From positions 124,001-188,000 of the forward strand of contig NZ_JAWDIX010000004.1 of assembly GCF_032380675.1 (NCBI RefSeq): a stretch of 64,000 nucleotides of DNA, written 5' to 3'. The notes under the pieces were generated by a model. It was not told where the DNA came from, ran no database searches, and was given only the letters and a program-made list of their open reading frames with translations. Every line of letters begins with the position of its first letter. Within the stretch, counting starts at the first letter, position 1. The stretch is from Anaerolentibacter hominis. Lineage in GTDB: Bacteria > Bacillota > Clostridia > Lachnospirales > Lachnospiraceae. Made by a program: the position numbers and the translations under genes. Shown piece by piece: positions 43,664 to 52,654 of the stretch.

Positions 43664-44724
43664 GCAGAATCAAACAGGTAAATTTCGTCTATTTGTTTAC
43701 CGTACTGGCCTCTTTTGGGGCCAGTTTTGTTATACGGGCAGTGGAGAAATACCTTCATGTGACAAATGAGGCGGTGCTGCTGTCGGTTAACCAGGCAGTT
43801 TTACTGCTTCCTTCCTGTATTTATTTGGCAAAACAGAACCTCCCTGTGAAGCAGGTGATGCGTCTGAACAAGATCAGTTTTTCCAATATTATGCTGATCA
43901 TTGGATTTACCATATTAATTTCGCCCATCATGACGTTTGTAAATATGGTTTCCCTGCTGTTTACAAAAAATGTGATCGGCGGGACGGTTACAGATATTGT
44001 AGGAGGTAATTCCGCAATTATCAGTGTGCTTGTGATTGCACTGATTCCGGCTATCGTGGAGGAAGTTATTTTCAGAGGGGTCCTTTATAATGGAGGATAC
44101 CGCCATGCGGGGATTTTAAAGGGAGCGCTGATGAGCGGTCTGGTGTTTGGACTGCTGCATCTGAATCTGAACCAGTTTTCTTATGCCTTCCTGCTGGGAT
44201 TTGTTTTCTGCATATTAATTGAAGCAACAGGCTCCCTCTTTTCTTCGATGATTGCCCATTTTCTTATTAATGGTTCATCTGTTATGCTGAGCATTTTGCT
44301 GGTGAAGCTTAGTAGTTTTATAAATGAGATGGGGATGGATACTTCTGCGGCAGATGCTGCTTATGGGACGGAAGATATGCTCCCGCTGATTGGCTACTAT
44401 GGAGTGGTTGCGCTGGTATGCGGCTTCCTGGCGGTGAAGGTGCTGAAAGTAATCGCGAGGAATGCGGGGAGAAGCGCACAGCTTGACTCTATATTCCACC
44501 CGCAGCAGGAACCGGCGACGACCTGGGAGGCAGATGGCCTGACGCAGTATGGTACTGCAAACGGGGATGATATGTTTGCTTCTTATTATAATAGAGAGAA
44601 TTCTAATGCCCTACGCCGTGTGAAGGAGCAGGAAGATAAGAAGCTGATCTCTGCGCCGCTGGCCCTGGGTATCATCATCTGTACGGTTTGGATTATTCTC
44701 TCCCAGATAGGGCTATACTTATAA
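43660..44724 (+). CDS. CPBP family intramembrane glutamic protease
   Basis: A 354-residue polytopic membrane protein with the Abi/CPBP motifs: ALIPAIVEEVIFRGVLYNGG (the Glu-Glu and Arg), GLVFGLLHLNLNQFSYAFLL (His) and SMIAHFLINGSS (His/Asn). It has about eight helices and a cytosolic loop after residue 270. CPBP proteases include Rce1-type prenyl-protein and bacteriocin-immunity enzymes; the substrate here is unknown. It overlaps ridA by four bases and precedes trxB. Confidence 0.88.
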   Translation: MSRIKQVNFVYLFTVLASFGASFVIRAVEKYLHVTNEAVLLSVNQAVLLLPSCIYLAKQNLPVKQVMRLNKISFSNIMLIIGFTILISPIMTFVNMVSLLFTKNVIGGTVTDIVGGNSAIISVLVIALIPAIVEEVIFRGVLYNGGYRHAGILKGALMSGLVFGLLHLNLNQFSYAFLLGFVFCILIEATGSLFSSMIAHFLINGSSVMLSILLVKLSSFINEMGMDTSAADAAYGTEDMLPLIGYYGVVALVCGFLAVKVLKVIARNAGRSAQLDSIFHPQQEPATTWEADGLTQYGTANGDDMFASYYNRENSNALRRVKEQEDKKLISAPLALGIIICTVWIILSQIGLYL

Positions 44725-44758
44725 AAAGATGCGTTTGCGTTTCGGAATGGAGGAAATT

Positions 44759-45682
44759 ATGTTATATGATTTGATTATTGTAGGGTCCGGACCGGCCGGA
44801 CTGACCGCGGGAATCTATGCGGCCAGAGCTGAGATAAATACGGTCATAGTGGAAAAAAATCCTTTCAGCGGCGGTCAGATTATCAATACGTATGAAGTGG
44901 ATAATTATCCTGGAATTCCCGGAATCGGAGGTTTCGACCTGGCAATGAAGTTCCGGGAACACTGCGATAAGCTGGGAACAAAGTTTGTGGAGGGTGATGT
45001 CTCCAGTTTTTCCGTAGAGAAGGATGGAACGAAGAAGATCGTTCTGAACAATGGAGAAGTCTATGAGAGCAAAGCGGTTATCATTGCCACAGGGGCAAAG
45101 AACCGGAAACTGGGAGTCAAGGGCGAAGAGGAACTGTCCGGCAAGGGTGTGTCCTACTGTGCAACCTGTGACGGCGCTTTCTTTAAAGGTAAAACGACGG
45201 CTGTGGTCGGCGGCGGAGATGTAGCGGTGGAGGATGCCATATTTCTGTCCAGATTATGCGAGAAGGTCTATGTGATTCACCGGAGAGATGAATTCCGCGC
45301 TGCGAAGAGCCTCAGCTCCAAGCTCGTGAAGCAGGAGAATGTGGAAATTCTCTGGGATACGGTCGTGGAGGAGATAACGGGCGACGAAGCAGTTACGGGC
45401 TTAGTTGTGAAAAACATAAAAACCGGTGAACAGAGAGAGCTTGCGGCAGCCGGAGTCTTTATTGCGGTGGGAACAGCCCCCAGTTCCGATTTGTATAAGG
45501 AGTGGGTGAAAACAGATCAATCCGGGTATATTATCGCGGATGAAAGCTGTGAAACCAGTACAAAAGGCATTTTTGTGGCGGGAGATATCCGTACGAAGCC
45601 GTTAAAGCAGATTGTAACCGCTGCTGCGGATGGAGCAAATGCAATTACAGCTGTAGAACATTTTTTGAATGAATTAGAATAG
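44759..45682 (+). CDS. trxB: Thioredoxin reductase
   Basis: A 307-residue flavoprotein. FAD motif IIVGSGPAGLTAGIYAAR; redox-active SYCATCDGAF near residue 135; NADPH motif AVVGGGDVAVEDA with HRRDEFRAA; C-terminal GIFVAGDIRTKPLKQIVTAA. It reduces thioredoxin with NADPH. ATG 44759 has GGAGG five bases upstream; the open frame before it has no site. No thioredoxin gene is adjacent. The gene ends at a terminator. Confidence 0.96.
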   Translation: MLYDLIIVGSGPAGLTAGIYAARAEINTVIVEKNPFSGGQIINTYEVDNYPGIPGIGGFDLAMKFREHCDKLGTKFVEGDVSSFSVEKDGTKKIVLNNGEVYESKAVIIATGAKNRKLGVKGEEELSGKGVSYCATCDGAFFKGKTTAVVGGGDVAVEDAIFLSRLCEKVYVIHRRDEFRAAKSLSSKLVKQENVEILWDTVVEEITGDEAVTGLVVKNIKTGEQRELAAAGVFIAVGTAPSSDLYKEWVKTDQSGYIIADESCETSTKGIFVAGDIRTKPLKQIVTAAADGANAITAVEHFLNELE

Positions 45683-45694
45683 GAAAAATCCTTT

Positions 45695-45731
45695 AAAACC
45701 GCTGATTTACAAGGAAAATCGGCGGTTTTAT
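45695..45731 (+). terminator. Terminator after trxB
   Basis: AAAACCGCTGATTT pairs with AAATCGGCGGTTTT (one wobble), followed by ATTATTT. Confidence 0.82.
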
Positions 45732-45755
45732 TATTTCTGGTATATTTTTCTCCTA

Positions 45756-45784
45756 TTGACATAGAGTGGATAAGTTGTTATACT
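45756..45784 (+). promoter_or_regulatory. Sigma-A promoter of the NlpC/P60 gene
   Basis: TTGACA at 45756-45761 and TATACT at 45779-45784, spacer 17 bases; about 50 bases of leader. Confidence 0.8.
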
Positions 45785-45836
45785 TATGAAGTAATCGTTA
45801 ATACATTTGTAACATTTACATAGATGGAGGCGTTCT

Positions 45837-47309
45837 ATGAATACCAAAATGACGAAGACTTTCCTGCATGTGGCGGTTTCTGCTGTCCTGGTGGGAGCGG
45901 TATGTGCACCTTCCGTATCTTCTGCAACTCTATGTGGGGAAACTTCTCTTGCCGGGTTATCCGTATCCCTGGAGAGGTTCGCTGAGAATGACACACACAC
46001 GACAGACATTTTACAGGAGATGGGAATCTCCGCGGCGGCTTCCGGACCAAGAAGCGTAAGCGGTGTTTCCGTAGCGGGTCTGTCCCTGAATGATAATATA
46101 GAACCAGTTGATGAAGGAACTGAGCCGGATTCCGGCACCACGGACGGAGCAGATCCCGCGGCAAAGCAGGCGGGGGATGAACCAGCAGCCGGCGAACCTG
46201 CACCGGAAGAGCCGGAGGCAGATGCTCCGGAAGAAGAGCCGGCCAAGGAACCGGTTTCTGAATATGAGAATATCGGTATCTCCACAGCATCCAGTTACGT
46301 TAACATCCGTAAAAAACCGGATACAGATTCTAAGATTTTAGGAAAACTGTATAAGGGCTGTGCGGCTGAAATACTGGAGTGGAAGGACGAATGGGTTAAG
46401 ATTAAATCCGGTTCTGTAACGGGTTACATTAATTCTGAGTACCTGGCGATTGGTTTCGATGCCGAAGAGCTGGTAGATAAATATGGTACGAAGATTGCAA
46501 CCGTCAATACTACAACATTGAAGGTAAGGGAGAAGAAGAGTACAGACTCCACGATACTTACCCTGATCCCTCTGGATGAAGAGTATGAGGTTGTAAAGGA
46601 ATATAAAGATTGGGTTAAGATCAAAGTTGACGAAACGACCGAAGGATATGTTTCCAAAGAATATGTGGATATTGACGTAGAATTTGAGGAAGCAATTTCA
46701 ATTGAGGAGGAGCAGAAGAAGCTTCAGCAGGAAAAGGAAGCGGAAGAGGCCCTCAGAAAACAGCAGGAAGAAGAAAAGAAGAGGAAAGAAGAAGAGGCCA
46801 GACAGAAACAGCAGTCCAGCCAGAAGACAACATCCACTTCCTCCAAGAAGCCATCTTCCAGCGGAAATTCAGCTAAGAATAATTCTGGCAGCAGCGATAC
46901 TACACCGACGAAACCAGCTTCTAACTCCGGCAATACCTCCAGCAATGGATCAGCGCTTGGTGCGAAGATAGCAGCTTTTGCCCAGAAGTTTGTCGGGAAT
47001 GCTTATGTGTACGGCGGGACAAGCCTTACAAATGGCGCGGACTGCTCCGGTTTTGTACAGTCTGTATTCAGTAATTTTGGAATTGGCCTTCCGAGAACAT
47101 CTGGTTCTCAGTCGCAGTCGGGCAGCAGTGTCAGCCTGAACAGCCTGGCGCCTGGAGATCTGGTATTCTACTCCAGCAATGGAAGGATCAATCATGTGGC
47201 AATCTATATCGGAGGCGGACAGGTAGTACATGCAAGTTCTCCGCGAAGCGGTATTAAGATTTCCAATATGTACTACAGAACCCCTGCATGGGCAAGAAGA
47301 GTAATATAG
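45837..47309 (+). CDS. Secreted NlpC/P60 peptidoglycan hydrolase with two SH3b domains
   Basis: A 490-residue exported protein. Signal peptide about 1-30 (LHVAVSAVLVGAVCAPSVSSA). An acidic Pro/Glu/Ala-rich linker follows. Two SH3b domains lie at about 148-205 (YVNIRKKPDTDSKILGKLYK) and 220-280 (TLKVREKKSTDSTILTLIPL). A charged coiled coil (QQEKEAEEALRKQQEEEKKR and on) and a Ser/Thr/Asn-rich linker come next. The C-terminal NlpC/P60 domain (from about 370) has the catalytic Cys in NGADCSGFVQ and His in INHVAIYIG. It cleaves stem peptides and so helps cell separation or growth. It is a single gene with its own promoter and terminator. Confidence 0.95.
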   Translation: MNTKMTKTFLHVAVSAVLVGAVCAPSVSSATLCGETSLAGLSVSLERFAENDTHTTDILQEMGISAAASGPRSVSGVSVAGLSLNDNIEPVDEGTEPDSGTTDGADPAAKQAGDEPAAGEPAPEEPEADAPEEEPAKEPVSEYENIGISTASSYVNIRKKPDTDSKILGKLYKGCAAEILEWKDEWVKIKSGSVTGYINSEYLAIGFDAEELVDKYGTKIATVNTTTLKVREKKSTDSTILTLIPLDEEYEVVKEYKDWVKIKVDETTEGYVSKEYVDIDVEFEEAISIEEEQKKLQQEKEAEEALRKQQEEEKKRKEEEARQKQQSSQKTTSTSSKKPSSSGNSAKNNSGSSDTTPTKPASNSGNTSSNGSALGAKIAAFAQKFVGNAYVYGGTSLTNGADCSGFVQSVFSNFGIGLPRTSGSQSQSGSSVSLNSLAPGDLVFYSSNGRINHVAIYIGGGQVVHASSPRSGIKISNMYYRTPAWARRVI

Positions 47310-47316
47310 AATAGTT

Positions 47317-47352
47317 AAGGATGTACGGCACGGTGTGCTGTACATCCTTTTT
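47317..47352 (+). terminator. Terminator after the NlpC/P60 gene
   Basis: AAGGATGTAC and GTACATCCTTTTT pair with an inner GGCAC/GTGCT extension. Confidence 0.88.
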
Positions 47353-47534
47353 GGCTTCAAAGGGTAAAGATAAAGCTGTAATAAGAAATGATAACATTTT
47401 TCAGAATATTTAAGAAGGTGTTAATCTTTAGTAAAATTGGCAAAAACAGTTGACAAAAATTTGCTTGTATATTTTACACAAAATCGACATAAAAAGTAGA
47501 ATTGGTAACCATTCTTAGTTTAAAGGATGAAAAG

Positions 47535-47605
47535 TTATCCACATTTTCAAAGACTGATTTTATAGCGAAAATGAGTTATGCACGGAGTTGTCCACATTAT
47601 CCACA
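47535..47605 (+). other. Cluster of four DnaA-box-like nonamers in AT-rich DNA
   Basis: TTATCCACA at 47535-47543 and 47597-47605 are perfect boxes. TTGTCCACA at 47588-47596 and TTATGCACG at 47576-47584 each differ by one base from TTATNCACA. The last two boxes abut directly. All point the same way. The surrounding 47355-47860 has no gene, is strongly AT-rich and contains a TTGACA-like sequence near 47452. No dnaA, dnaN or rpmH is in the window. Confidence 0.65.
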
Positions 47606-47826
47606 AAAAATAAAGTCGAAACAGGGCGAATAAAATCGACCAAAGCGAATGTTCGTTTTGTAATAAATGATAGAATTTCCTGTGTTTCTGTTGAAATTTA
47701 ACTTTAAAATGGATTCTTAAGTTGTCAAATAATATTGAGTTATATCAGATAATATGGGTGAATTATCTTGGAAAACAGCAAAATAGGGAATGGACAGGAA
47801 ATAGTATAAAAAAACAAGTGCTGTTA

Positions 47827-47854
47827 TTGAATAATAACAAATGTATGGTATACT
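47827..47854 (+). promoter_or_regulatory. Promoter of the leader RNA and hpf
   Basis: TTGAAT at 47827-47832 and TATACT at 47849-47854, spacer 16 bases. Transcription would begin at about 47861, where the folded leader starts. Confidence 0.6.
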
Positions 47855-47860
47855 ATTTTA

Positions 47861-47967
47861 TATAAGCAGGAGACACCGGACAGGATGGATTTGGCCCGGT
47901 GACAACCGTGTTCCATATCCTGCTTGCTGCGGGCGGCTTGTGCTGCGGACGCAGAATAACCCGTAAA
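47861..47967 (+). ncRNA. Structured leader upstream of hpf, candidate raiA-motif RNA
   Basis: The roughly 107-base leader folds compactly. AAGCAGGA (47864-47871) pairs with TCCTGCTT (47918-47925) around CACCGG/CCGGTG. CGGG (47930-47933) pairs with CCCG (47960-47963) around the CTGC-GGAC-GCAG hairpin. The ribosome site AAAGGAG follows at once. The position directly before the raiA/hpf gene and the GTGACAACCGTG and GAATAACCCGTAAAGG stretches fit my memory of the raiA motif found in Firmicutes, a non-coding RNA linked to sporulation; I could not compare it with the covariance model. Confidence 0.55.
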
Positions 47968-47980
47968 GGAGTTGACGAGT

Positions 47981-48508
47981 ATGCGTTTTATTATCAGTGG
48001 TAAGAATCTGGAGATTACAGAAGGCCTGAAGGACGCGATACAGAACAAGCTGGGTAAGCTGGAGAAGTACTTTACAGCTGAAACGGAGTGTATCGTTACC
48101 ATGTCTGTTGAGAAGGGAAGACAGAAGGTTGAAGTAACGATTCCCATGAAGGGGAACATTGTCAGGGCCGAGCAGGCCAGCGATGATATGTATGTTACAA
48201 TTGATTTGGTAGAAGAAATAATTGAACGTCAGATTAAGAAATATAAGAATAAACTGGTGGAGAGGAAGCGTTCTGCCCTGAGCTTCAGTCAGGCATTTGT
48301 GGATGAAGAGTATGATGCAGATGATGAGATTCGGATTACCAGAACCAAACGATTCGCGGTAAAACCCATGGACCCGGAGGAAGCCTGTGTGCAGATGGAC
48401 ATGCTGGGACACAGTTTCTACGTGTTCAGAAATGCGGAGACGGATGAGGTCAGTGTGGTTTATAAGAGGAAAGACGGAACGTTCGGTTTGATTGAATCGG
48501 AGTTCTAG
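47981..48508 (+). CDS. hpf: Ribosome hibernation-promoting factor, long form
   Basis: A 175-residue long HPF. The N-terminal RaiA-like domain (MRFIISGKNLEITEGLKDAI, KLEKYFTAETECIVTMSVEK) binds the 30S decoding site. The C-terminal domain after about residue 115 (TRTKRFAVKPMDPEEACVQM, GHSFYVFRNAETDEVSVVYK, DGTFGLIE) dimerises 70S ribosomes into 100S particles in resting cells. ATG 47981 has AAAGGAG nine bases upstream; a TTG at 47972 is too close to the site. It is followed by a terminator and then secA. Confidence 0.96.
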   Translation: MRFIISGKNLEITEGLKDAIQNKLGKLEKYFTAETECIVTMSVEKGRQKVEVTIPMKGNIVRAEQASDDMYVTIDLVEEIIERQIKKYKNKLVERKRSALSFSQAFVDEEYDADDEIRITRTKRFAVKPMDPEEACVQMDMLGHSFYVFRNAETDEVSVVYKRKDGTFGLIESEF

Positions 48509-48576
48509 AGAGTATAGGAAAGAGTGCCGATGGCGATCTGAGAGGAAGAAAAGCCGGTCGGCAGTATATAACAGGG

Positions 48577-48609
48577 GGCACGGCTGCTTTGCAGGCGTGC
48601 CTCTTTTTT
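48577..48609 (+). terminator. Terminator after hpf
   Basis: GGCACG-G-CTGC pairs with GCAG-G-CGTGCC across TTT, followed by C-T6. Confidence 0.82.
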
Positions 48610-48782
48610 CGTACTGTAAAACATAAAATCGGGCAAATGGGAGAAGCTTGTATTGCAGGTACCAAAGCCTGCGGCGGGCTGTAAGCGGCAAAAAAACGTT
48701 GCTTACTCATATGAGAAATGATACAATAAGTCCTGTGAACCTACGCAAAAAAACCAGTTAGGAGAAATATAGGAGAAAAATC

Positions 48783-51350
48783 ATGGGTTTTTTTAGTAAA
48801 ATATTTGGCACGCACAGCGAGAGAGAATTAAAGCTGATTATGCCTCTTGTGGATAAAATTGAGGCACTGGAGCCGGAATATGAGAAATTATCCGATGAAG
48901 AACTGCGCGGCAAAACGATTGAGTTTAAAAATAGACTGAAGAATGGAGAAACATTAGACGATCTGCTTGTAGAAGCCTTTGCAACCGTGAGGGAAGCATC
49001 CAAGCGTACACTGGGCATGCGCCATTACCGTGTGCAGCTGCTGGGCGGAATTATCCTGCACCAGGGCAGAATTACAGAGATGCGGACCGGTGAAGGAAAG
49101 ACCCTGGTGGCAACCCTGCCGACCTACTTAAATGCGCTGGAAGGGAAGGGAGTCCATATTGTAACGGTAAATGATTATCTGGCAAAGCGTGATGCGGAAT
49201 GGATGGGACAGATTCATGAGTTTCTGGGCATGAAGGTAGGCGTTATCTTAAATGCCATGAACAATGACGAGAGAAGAGAGGCATATGCCTGTGACGTTAC
49301 GTATGCAACCAACAACGAGCTGGGATTTGATTACCTGAGAGATAACATGGTAATTTATAAGGAACAGCTGGTTATGCGGGATCTTCACTATGCGATTATT
49401 GATGAGGTCGACTCTATTTTAATTGATGAGGCCAGAACGCCTCTGATTATATCCGGTCAGAGCGGAAAGTCCACCAAGTTGTATGAGGCCTGTGATATTC
49501 TGGCCAGACAGCTGGTGCGCGGTACTGAGAAGGAACTTTCCAAGATGGATATTATCATGAAGGAAGATTCTCAGGAAACGGGCGATTTCGTTGTGAATGA
49601 GAAAGACAAAAATGTGAACCTGACGGCAGACGGCGTCCGGAAGGTAGAGCAGTTCTTTCGTATTGAGAATCTGGCGGACCCGGAGAATCTGGAAATCCAG
49701 CACAATATCATTCTGGCGCTTCGCGCACACAACCTGATGTTCCGGGATAAAGATTATGTGGTAAAAGATGATCAGGTTCTGATCGTAGATGAATTTACCG
49801 GCCGTATTATGCCTGGCCGCCGCTATTCCGACGGACTCCATCAGGCAATCGAGGCCAAAGAACACGTTAAGGTAAAGAGAGAGAGCAAGACTCTGGCGAC
49901 GATCACGTTCCAGAACTTCTTTAATAAGTACGATAAGAAATGCGGTATGACCGGTACGGCCCTCACTGAGGAAAAGGAGTTCAGAGAGATCTACGGCATG
50001 GACGTAATCGAGGTACCTACCAATGTACCGGTTGTCCGTGTGGATCATGAAGACTCTGTCTTTAAGACAAAGAAAGAAAAGCTAAGCGCCATTGTAGACG
50101 CGGTTATGGAAGCGCACAAGAAAGGCCAGCCGGTACTGGTTGGTACGATTACCATCGAGGCTTCCGAGGAACTGAGCGATATGCTCCGGAAGAAGGGAAT
50201 CCCTCATAAAGTGCTCAATGCCAAATTCCATGAACTGGAGGCGGAGATTGTAGCAGACGCCGGTCAGATGGGTTCGGTTACGATTGCAACCAACATGGCA
50301 GGCCGTGGTACGGATATTAAGCTTGGCGAAGGCGTCGCTGAGGTGGGAGGCCTGCGCATTATTGGTTCTGAACGCCATGAGGCCAGACGTATTGATAACC
50401 AGCTGCGCGGACGTTCCGGCCGTCAGGGAGATCCTGGTGAATCCAAGTTCTATATTTCCCTGGAGGATGATCTGATGCGCCTGTTTGGCTCGGATCGTCT
50501 TATGTCCATGTTTAATTCTATGGGTATTCCTGAGGGAGAAGAGCTGCATCACAATATGCTGACTTCTGCCATTGAGAAGGCTCAGGTAAGAATAGAGGGC
50601 AATAACTTCGGTGTCCGTAAAAACCTGCTGGAGTATGACCGGGTAAATAATGAACAGAGAGAAATCATATATGCAGAGAGAAGAAGAGTCTTAAACGGCG
50701 ACAATATGAGAGACTCTGTCATTAAAATGATCACCGATACGGTGGAAGAAATGGCTAACCGCTGTATTGGAGACGACACGCCTGTGGAAGAGTGGGATCT
50801 GGATGAATTGAACCAGACCATCCTCAATGTCATTCCGATTAAGCCGGTGGAGCTGACAGAAGAAGAAAAGAAACACGGAAAAAAGAATCAGCTGATCCAG
50901 CGTCTGAAAGAGGAGGCCGTGAAGCTGTATGAGACCAAAGAAGCAGAGTTTCCGGAAGCGGAGCATCTGCGTGAGGTTGAGCGGGTTATTCTGCTTCGGA
51001 CGATTGACCGGAAGTGGATGGATCATATCGATGATATGGACCAGCTTCGCCAGGGAATCGGTCTGCAGGCATACGGCAACCGAGATCCGCTTACCGAATA
51101 TAAATTCCTTGCATTTGATATGTTTAACGAGATGACTCAGGCGATTGCCGAAGATACGGTAAACGCGCTGATGCATGTTAAGATTGAACAGAATGTAGAG
51201 AGAGAGCAGGTTGCCAAAGTGACGGGAACCAACAAAGACGGAACCGATGTGCGCGGCCCGGTCCGCAGAGAAGGGAAGAAAATTATGCCCAACGATCCCT
51301 GTCCCTGCGGAAGCGGTAAAAAATATAAATTTTGCTGTGGAAGGAAGTGA
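48783..51350 (+). CDS. secA: Preprotein translocase ATPase SecA
   Basis: An 855-residue SecA. Walker A is MRTGEGKTLVATLP near residue 100, the DEAD-like VDSILIDEARTPLIISG follows, the preprotein-crosslinking domain has TLATITFQNFF and GMTGTALTEEKEF, and motor 2 has TNMAGRGTDIKLG and QLRGRSGRQGDPG. The C-terminal zinc motif CPCGSGKKYKFCCG binds SecB or the ribosome. It drives protein export through SecYEG. An AGGAG site precedes the ATG. Six bases separate it from prfB, whose ribosome site overlaps the secA end. Confidence 0.98.
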   Translation: MGFFSKIFGTHSERELKLIMPLVDKIEALEPEYEKLSDEELRGKTIEFKNRLKNGETLDDLLVEAFATVREASKRTLGMRHYRVQLLGGIILHQGRITEMRTGEGKTLVATLPTYLNALEGKGVHIVTVNDYLAKRDAEWMGQIHEFLGMKVGVILNAMNNDERREAYACDVTYATNNELGFDYLRDNMVIYKEQLVMRDLHYAIIDEVDSILIDEARTPLIISGQSGKSTKLYEACDILARQLVRGTEKELSKMDIIMKEDSQETGDFVVNEKDKNVNLTADGVRKVEQFFRIENLADPENLEIQHNIILALRAHNLMFRDKDYVVKDDQVLIVDEFTGRIMPGRRYSDGLHQAIEAKEHVKVKRESKTLATITFQNFFNKYDKKCGMTGTALTEEKEFREIYGMDVIEVPTNVPVVRVDHEDSVFKTKKEKLSAIVDAVMEAHKKGQPVLVGTITIEASEELSDMLRKKGIPHKVLNAKFHELEAEIVADAGQMGSVTIATNMAGRGTDIKLGEGVAEVGGLRIIGSERHEARRIDNQLRGRSGRQGDPGESKFYISLEDDLMRLFGSDRLMSMFNSMGIPEGEELHHNMLTSAIEKAQVRIEGNNFGVRKNLLEYDRVNNEQREIIYAERRRVLNGDNMRDSVIKMITDTVEEMANRCIGDDTPVEEWDLDELNQTILNVIPIKPVELTEEEKKHGKKNQLIQRLKEEAVKLYETKEAEFPEAEHLREVERVILLRTIDRKWMDHIDDMDQLRQGIGLQAYGNRDPLTEYKFLAFDMFNEMTQAIAEDTVNALMHVKIEQNVEREQVAKVTGTNKDGTDVRGPVRREGKKIMPNDPCPCGSGKKYKFCCGRK

Positions 51351-51356
51351 CAATAA

Positions 51357-52488
51357 GTGGTCGAATTAGATCAGTACAAGTATACCTTGAGTACCTATGC
51401 AAAACCCTTAGTCGAAGTGGGGGATTCACTTTGACCTGGCTAATAAAAGGTTAAAGATTGAAGAATTGTCAAATATAATGGAGGCGCCGGATTTCTGGGA
51501 TGATCCGGTACGCTCCCAGGACTATATGAAGGAACTGAAGAATTTAAAAGATGTGGTGGAAAAGTATGAGCAGCTTACTTCTGCTTATGAAGATGTGGAG
51601 ACGCTTCTGGAGCTGGGGTATGAAGAAAATGACGCCTCTGTTATTCCTGAGGTGGAGTCTGCCCTCACCGCATTTATCGAGGAGCTTGAAACCCTTAAGC
51701 TCGCAACTCTGTTAAACGGCCCATATGATAAAGACGGAGCTATTCTCACCCTGCATGCAGGGGCGGGCGGAACAGAGAGCTGTGACTGGTGCGGCATGCT
51801 GTTTCGGATGTATCAGCGGTGGGCTGAGAAAAGAGGCTATACCACTGAGATTCTGGATTCGCTGGATGGTGAGGAAGCGGGGATTAAGTCCGTTACGCTC
51901 CAGGTGAATGGGGAAAATGCCTACGGTTATCTGAAATCCGAACACGGAGTACACCGTCTTGTCAGGATTTCTCCTTTTAATGCCCAGGGAAAACGGCAGA
52001 CTTCTTTCGTATCCTGCGATGTAATGCCAGATATCGAGGAAGATCTGGATATTGAGGTTAAGGATGACGATATCAGGATTGATACCTATCGTTCCAGTGG
52101 AGCCGGCGGTCAGCATATCAATAAGACCTCCTCGGCGATTCGTATTACCCATTATCCGACTGGCATTGTGGTGCAGTGTCAGAATGAGCGGTCCCAGCAT
52201 ATGAACAAAGACAAGGCGATGCAGATGTTAAAAGCCAAGCTGTATCTTTTGAAACAGCAGGAGAACCTGAATAAAGAAGCAGGAATCCGCGGCGAGGTGA
52301 AGGAGATCGGCTGGGGCAACCAGATCCGTTCTTATGTCATGCAGCCCTATACTCTGGTGAAGGATCATCGGACGAATGAAGAAATAGGGAATGCAAATGC
52401 TGTTCTGGATGGGAATTTAGATCCTTTTATCAATGCCTACTTAAAATGGATCAACTCCGGACAGACTAATTCAGCACAAAATGAATAA
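51357..52488 (+). CDS. prfB: Peptide chain release factor 2, with programmed +1 frameshift
   Basis: The first 25 codons run from GTG 51357 to CTT 51429-51431 and meet an in-frame TGA at 51432-51434. Shifting +1 on CTT-TGA-C continues as DLANKRLKIEELS and then the remaining 339 or so codons, giving about 376 residues. This is the classic RF2 autoregulation: low RF2 slows reading of UGA and favours the shift. The tripeptide SPF (RISPFNAQ) for stop recognition and GGQ (GAGGQHINKTSSAIR) for peptide release are present. The internal Shine-Dalgarno-like GTGGGGG lies five bases before CTT instead of the usual three. GTG has AAGGAAG upstream, inside secA. Confidence 0.95.
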
Positions 52489-52498
52489 CATTTCATAC

Positions 52499-52534
52499 GG
52501 CCTGCCGGGATCAGAACTCCTGGCAGGCCTTTTT
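52499..52534 (+). terminator. Terminator after prfB
   Basis: GGCCTGCC and GGCAGGCC form a perfect 8-bp stem, extended by GGA/TCC after a one-base bulge, followed by T5. Confidence 0.88.
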
Positions 52535-52654
52535 CCTTCCATAGGAAGGTACGCCCGATGCAGCTGGCTAATGCATATTTATCAGTGGGATCTTATGTCG
52601 AAATATGGTATGATATTACCCAAAGAAATCTATGAAGAGAATGGGGGTATTTCT

